A stretch of DNA of 64,000 bases from Ehretia macrophylla (taxonomy: Eukaryota; Streptophyta; Magnoliopsida; Boraginales; Ehretiaceae). The notes under the pieces are model-generated. The model saw only the letters and a list, made by a program, of their open reading frames with translations. It had not been told where the DNA came from and did not search any database. The DNA is taken from the NCBI GenBank assembly GCA_037974665.1, contig CM075771.1, forward strand, positions 19,131,425 to 19,195,424, read 5' to 3'. The translations under genes were made by a program, and so were the position numbers. Positions 59,956 through 64,000 of the stretch are shown here, piece by piece (the stretch's first letter is position 1; each line of letters starts with the position of its first letter).

Positions 59956-61545
59956 TGATAAATTCGTATTTTTAGTAACTTTAACCTATTAAATCATGTA
60001 TATTGCATTATTATTTCAAGCTTAATTGTATATTTTACACAAATTTAATGCAATATAGGTTCTGAAGAAGAAATAGCAAAAATGGCCACAAAAGCCAACT
60101 TTTGAAGTGAATTTTCGGCGCAATACTAAAGGAGGAAGGTAGAACGACCTTGATACAAGCAAATCGATATTGAATTTTGCCAAACGGAGTGCGAAAACGG
60201 ATTCAGGACGCTGAAAAATCTTGAAGTAGCCTTGGTCAACTTTTTTGTCAAAGTCAATGGATGAATAGTAAAAGTCAACTTTTGGTCAAGGTCAAAGTCA
60301 AAGTCAACGGGTAAATAGTAAAAGTCAAAGTCAATGCATAAATAGTAAAGTCAACGTGTGAATAGTATCTTCACTGACATCATGCTGACACAATGATGAC
60401 CTAGGCGAATAACATCATGCTGACACAATGATGACCTAGGTGAATGACATCACACTGACACATTGATGATATCATGATTTGAATAGTACTTGTGAATAGT
60501 GCCAAAATTTCTCTATAAATACTTCATTCCTCATTTCATTTTTCTGGTACCATTTTCTCTTCTTAGCTTATATTTTGCTCTTGTGTTTGAGTGCTTTAGT
60601 TATTATTCTGAGTTGCGTGCAAAGTTTTAATCCCAAAGGGAGGGCTAATGAGCCATCATCATACCGAAATCATACCGATCTACCAAAATCCGTTCAACAT
60701 GATAAGTATTCTTTTATTTTGGTTTTCGTTATGATTTCTTGTACTTTACAGTTTATTATGACACACTAGACCCGAGATTCGGGGTGGTACATGTGAGGTT
60801 ACTCTTGTACATATGTTGTGATTCAGATTTATTAAAGTCTCGTATTTCTATTTTTAAGTATTATTTGATTAATTATACGTATACTTGTAGTTATGTTATA
60901 TTTAATTGAAAGTACATATATGCCCGGTTTTGTAAACCAGTGGTAATACGAAACTACCTCGGATGGATTCTAGTCTGGTTGTACCGACACCTCCAGGTTA
61001 CATAAGTGAAAGATTAATTGAGAGATTGGAAACGTTAGGTTGTACCAACACAACCAGTCTTGTTAATTAATTAATCTTATCACTTACGTAATTAAAGGCT
61101 CATTTCAGTAGTGGGAGCTTGTAGCCCTATCTCTGAAAGACTTAACTTTTAATCTAAATCAATAACTTTGTACTTGCGTATACCGAGCTATAACCACCCT
61201 GAATCATTAACCATTTGGATTTTTAGTGTTGAGTGTTGTGTTTCTTTAATTTCGTCTTTTTGTTTAATTCACTTTTGGACTTTGTTACTACCGTATCTTT
61301 GGACATTTTTTAGACATTTCTTGGACTTAATTTTCCGTACTTCCGTACTTTTGAACTTTTGGACTTAATCAAACTTATCCGTGACGGGAGATAGTCAAAC
61401 AATTCTAAATTAAGGACTTAACTTAATTTGATAACCCAATCTCCGTGGATCGACCCTCTACTCGCCACAGCTAGAGGTAATTCAAGATAAGCAATATTTT
61501 CAATCATTTAACCTTACTATTTTTGAGCGCAAAACGATGCGATCA
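59956..61545 (+). repeat. 5' LTR of the Athila-like element
   Basis: Proposed from TGATAAATTCG to GATGCGATCA. It contains two tandem-repeat tracts: AAAGTCAAC/GTAAATAGTA units (about 60235-60365) and TGACATCATGCTGACACAAT units (about 60375-60470). The left limit is inferred from loss of Tekay-LTR similarity and from the TG start. Confidence 0.65.
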
Positions 61546-61550
61546 AAATT

Positions 61551-61568
61551 TGGCGCCGTTGTCGGGGA
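61551..61568 (+). other. Primer-binding site, Athila/Tat type
   Basis: TGGCGCCGTTGTCGGGGA, five bases after the proposed LTR end. It is nearly the standard Athila/Tat primer site, usually ascribed to tRNA-Asp. Confidence 0.85.
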
Positions 61569-61843
61569 TCAGTGTTCATTAAATAAGGTAAGTCTTTGAT
61601 TTATGTATATAAGTGTTTATATGTATATATTTTAGATTTTAGTTTTTATTTTTATTTAAGTCAATTTAGCTATTTTGTATAGACTTTATTATTATTATTA
61701 TTTTTATTTTTTATTTTTTTATTTTTTTTGAGTTTTAGTTTTGTATGCATGGTTGGAGATCTTTAAACCCACCCATCTTTGTCTTGGATTCAGAAATTGA
61801 GAAAACCTTTAAATCAAGAATCAAAGCACGAACTTTTCTAATC

Positions 61844-62825
61844 ATGGCTTATCAACATTTGAATCAAAACCAAAATCATGATCAAGTTGAAGGTAGAGAA
61901 GTAGGAAATGTGAGGAGGAGCATAAAAGATTTTTCCACACCACAAGATTATGTTCCTCCATGATCTATCGCCTTACTTGAAACTGATGATGGTTTTAAAA
62001 TAAAGTCACATGATTTCAATGCTTCCCTTGTTCCACGGTCTTTCTAATGAAAACCCATATGATCCCATTAATACTTTTGTTCATACATGCAGATCGATCA
62101 ATACTAGAACTGCCTCAGAAGAGGTTGTTAAATTGAGATTGTTTCTTTGCTCTTTAATGGGTCAAGCACAAAATTGGCTTTATAGATTACGATTTGGTTC
62201 TATTACTTCTTGGGATCAATTGCAAAGATAATTTCTTGAAAGATTTTACTCTTCTTCAAAAACCAATGAATGTAGGAATCAATTAAATAATTTTTCTCAG
62301 TTACTTGGAAAGGCACTTCATGAGAGTTGGGACAGATTTGAAACCTTAACTTATGAATGTCCACACCACAGTATTCCAGATTGGAAATTAGCTCAAAATT
62401 TCTATTAAGGGTTAAATGAGCATAATCAAAGTTTGCTCGATTCAGCTTGTAATGGCTCACTTCTTGAAAAATCCCCAGAAGAAGCCACAGAATTGTTCAT
62501 AAAACTGAGCAACAATTCACGAAAGCGTGCAACTTCATCTAGAGAAAAGAGAGAAAGTGTAGGATCAAATGATTACAATTCTTTGACATCAAAGATTGAA
62601 AATCTAACTCTTGCATTGGAAAAAATGGTCAAAAGGAAAGAATCATTGTATGTAGTTGATTCAGGTGAAGGTGTTCTTGCATCAAATCCCAATTCAATTT
62701 CAGAGCAAACTTGTGCTACTTATAGATATCCCCGTACTTATGATCCATTCTCTAACACTTATAATCCAGGTACACGAGATCATCCAAATTTTTGGTGGGA
62801 TCAGAATCGGGAAGATGTTCAATAA
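61844..62825 (+). pseudogene. Decayed gag of the Athila-like element
   Basis: Begins MAYQHLNQNQNHD. It carries the capsid-like stretch with DPINTFVHTCRSINT and LFLCSLMGQAQNWLYRL, typical of Athila/Tat gag. It is broken and not functional. Confidence 0.8.
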
Positions 62826-63574
62826 CAAAGACCAAGAAGCTATCCTCCAGTATTTCATTCAGTTCCACAAGGACAGGTACCTACGAGCTCCAATTCATGT
62901 TCCAATTCTTATGGGACTACTTTTGAAGAACAGGTTTTGAAAAAGCTTCACAGTTGGGAACCAACTATGCAACTGGTAAGTACACATACAAAGGTAATTG
63001 CCAACTTGGAAAGACAAATTGGGCAATTAGCTAACACAATTCAGAAAAGGGAAGAAGGAACACTCCCTGCCCAACCAGATGGAAACCCAAAAGGTAAGGC
63101 CCATGTAGCATCTACAAGTCAAATAGTGGAGGATCTTCAAGCTGTCACTACATTGCAAAGTGGTAAGAAAGTTGATAACAAGATAAGTGTTGAAGCTTAC
63201 GAAAATACAAGACTTGTAAAGTAAAAAGCTAAGTCTCAAGTTACTGTTGATTCATCAAAAGAAACTGCAAATGAACCTGAAACTTTCATTTCACATGAAA
63301 ATATTCCATTGACACTGAGTTACAAGACACCCTTTCCACAGGAATTAGGTAATCCACCTAATAAAGATTCAAAAAGGGAAGAAATGCTTGAAACCTTTAA
63401 GCAAGTTAAAATCAATTTACCTCTTTTATAAATCATCACGCAAATTCCTGCTTATGCAAAGTTTCTTAAGGATTTATGCACTCAGAAAAGAAGGAATTCA
63501 GCTTTGATATCAAACAAAGTAAGATTGACTGAAAAGGTAAGCAGCATTCTTACTTTTCATGTTCCACCAAAATT
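62826..63574 (+). other. Athila gag-protease linker region
   Basis: Spacer between gag and protease with short open stretches (for example NLERQIGQLANTIQKREEGT), typical of Athila elements. Decayed. Confidence 0.6.
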
Positions 63575-64000
63575 GAAAGATCCAGGTGCATTTACCATTC
63601 CTTGCTATATTGGTAATCATTGTGGAGATCGTACCCTTCTTGATTTAGGAGCTAGTGTGAATCTTCTCCCCTTTAATCTTTTTGAGCAGTTAGATATAGG
63701 AGAATTGAAACCTACTCCTGTCACCCTTCAACTGGCTGATAGATCGCTTAGAATTCCTAGGGGCATGATTGAAGATGTGTTGATAAAGGTTGATGAATTT
63801 TATTTTCCTGTGGATTTTGTTGTGCTAGATATGGAACCAGGAGAAATTCAAAAGTTCCAAACTCCAGTTATATTAGGGAGACCATTTTTAGCAACAGCTA
63901 ATGCAAAAATTCACTGTGCAACTGGAGAATTGGAGTTTACATTTGGAGATATTAAGGTAAAGCTGAATGTTGCTAATGCTGCTAGGTTTGCAGATGGAGA
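63575..64000 (+). pseudogene. Athila protease region (runs off the window)
   Basis: Retropepsin-like region with TLLDLGASVNLLPFNLF as active-site loop, then TLQLADRSLRIPRG and the VILGRPFLATANA flap/core motif. Family-typical DLGAS replaces DTG. Only the left part of pol is in the window. Confidence 0.85.

Larger units (their letters stand above)
59956..64000 (+). mobile_element. Athila-like Ty3/gypsy element (partial, decayed)
   Basis: Left LTR, primer site, gag and the protease region are visible; the rest lies outside the window. The primer site TGGCGCCGTTGTCGGGGA and the protease motif DLGAS followed by VNLLP identify the Athila/Tat branch. It is nested in the Tekay-like LTR at 57924. 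It is broken in several places, so a fossil. Age cannot be estimated without the second LTR. Confidence 0.85.

Overview
The window is nuclear DNA of a flowering plant, most likely a eudicot. It carries plant-type 5S rDNA, intron-bearing relics of plant genes (ARGONAUTE1, the CHD3 remodeller PICKLE, ureidoglycine aminohydrolase), a CACTA element, a plant SINE, and Tekay-like, copia and Athila-like LTR elements. I see no intact host protein-coding gene. The species cannot be named from the sequence alone.

Layout. (1) 1-24809 is a tandem 5S rDNA array with a period of about 681 bp. I count 22 5S copies on the + strand, all diverged from the angiosperm 5S sequence. The first ~345 bases are the same spacer in the opposite orientation, so the array contains a strand switch. 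A 9.5-kb Tekay-type (chromodomain) Ty3/gypsy element (1115-10612, 5-bp target duplication CAACA) sits in the promoter of one 5S unit, between the TATA-like box and the start site. Removing it and one CAACA restores the 680-bp period. Variants shared between distant units show that blocks of several units were duplicated together. (2) At 24809/24810 the array abuts a broken AGO1 gene on the minus strand (24941-27284). Nine exon pieces and the N-terminal Gly-rich region can be read, as can the miR168 recognition site. The middle of the gene (DUF1785/PAZ/MID) is deleted inside one fused exon. (3) 28615-31373 is a solo Tekay-like LTR with target duplication GTATT. (4) 31374-37871 is AT-rich DNA with local duplications, a TTTAGG-rich patch and four exons of a broken PICKLE gene (minus strand). 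(5) 37872-43006 looks like a non-autonomous CACTA element with exon-like and tandem-repeat cargo. (6) 43007-47547 holds unclassified repeats, a SINE with a perfect 16-bp target duplication (46380-46588) and the last two exons of ureidoglycine aminohydrolase (minus strand). (7) 47792-56746 is a complete but decayed Ty1/copia element with two LTRs and target duplication AGGTC. (8) 57924-59955 is a piece of another Tekay-like LTR in reverse orientation. It is interrupted by an Athila-like element that starts at 59956 and runs out of the window.

Functionally this is a heterochromatin-like neighbourhood. It combines a probably silenced, mutating 5S array, nested retroelements and decayed fragments of three host genes, all on the same strand. 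The points that most deserve follow-up are the insertion in the 5S promoter, the higher-order structure and strand switch of the 5S array, and the AGO1 relic that keeps a miR168 site next to the 5S array. Exon and element limits were read by eye from splice signals, target duplications and family knowledge. No alignment or database search was run.
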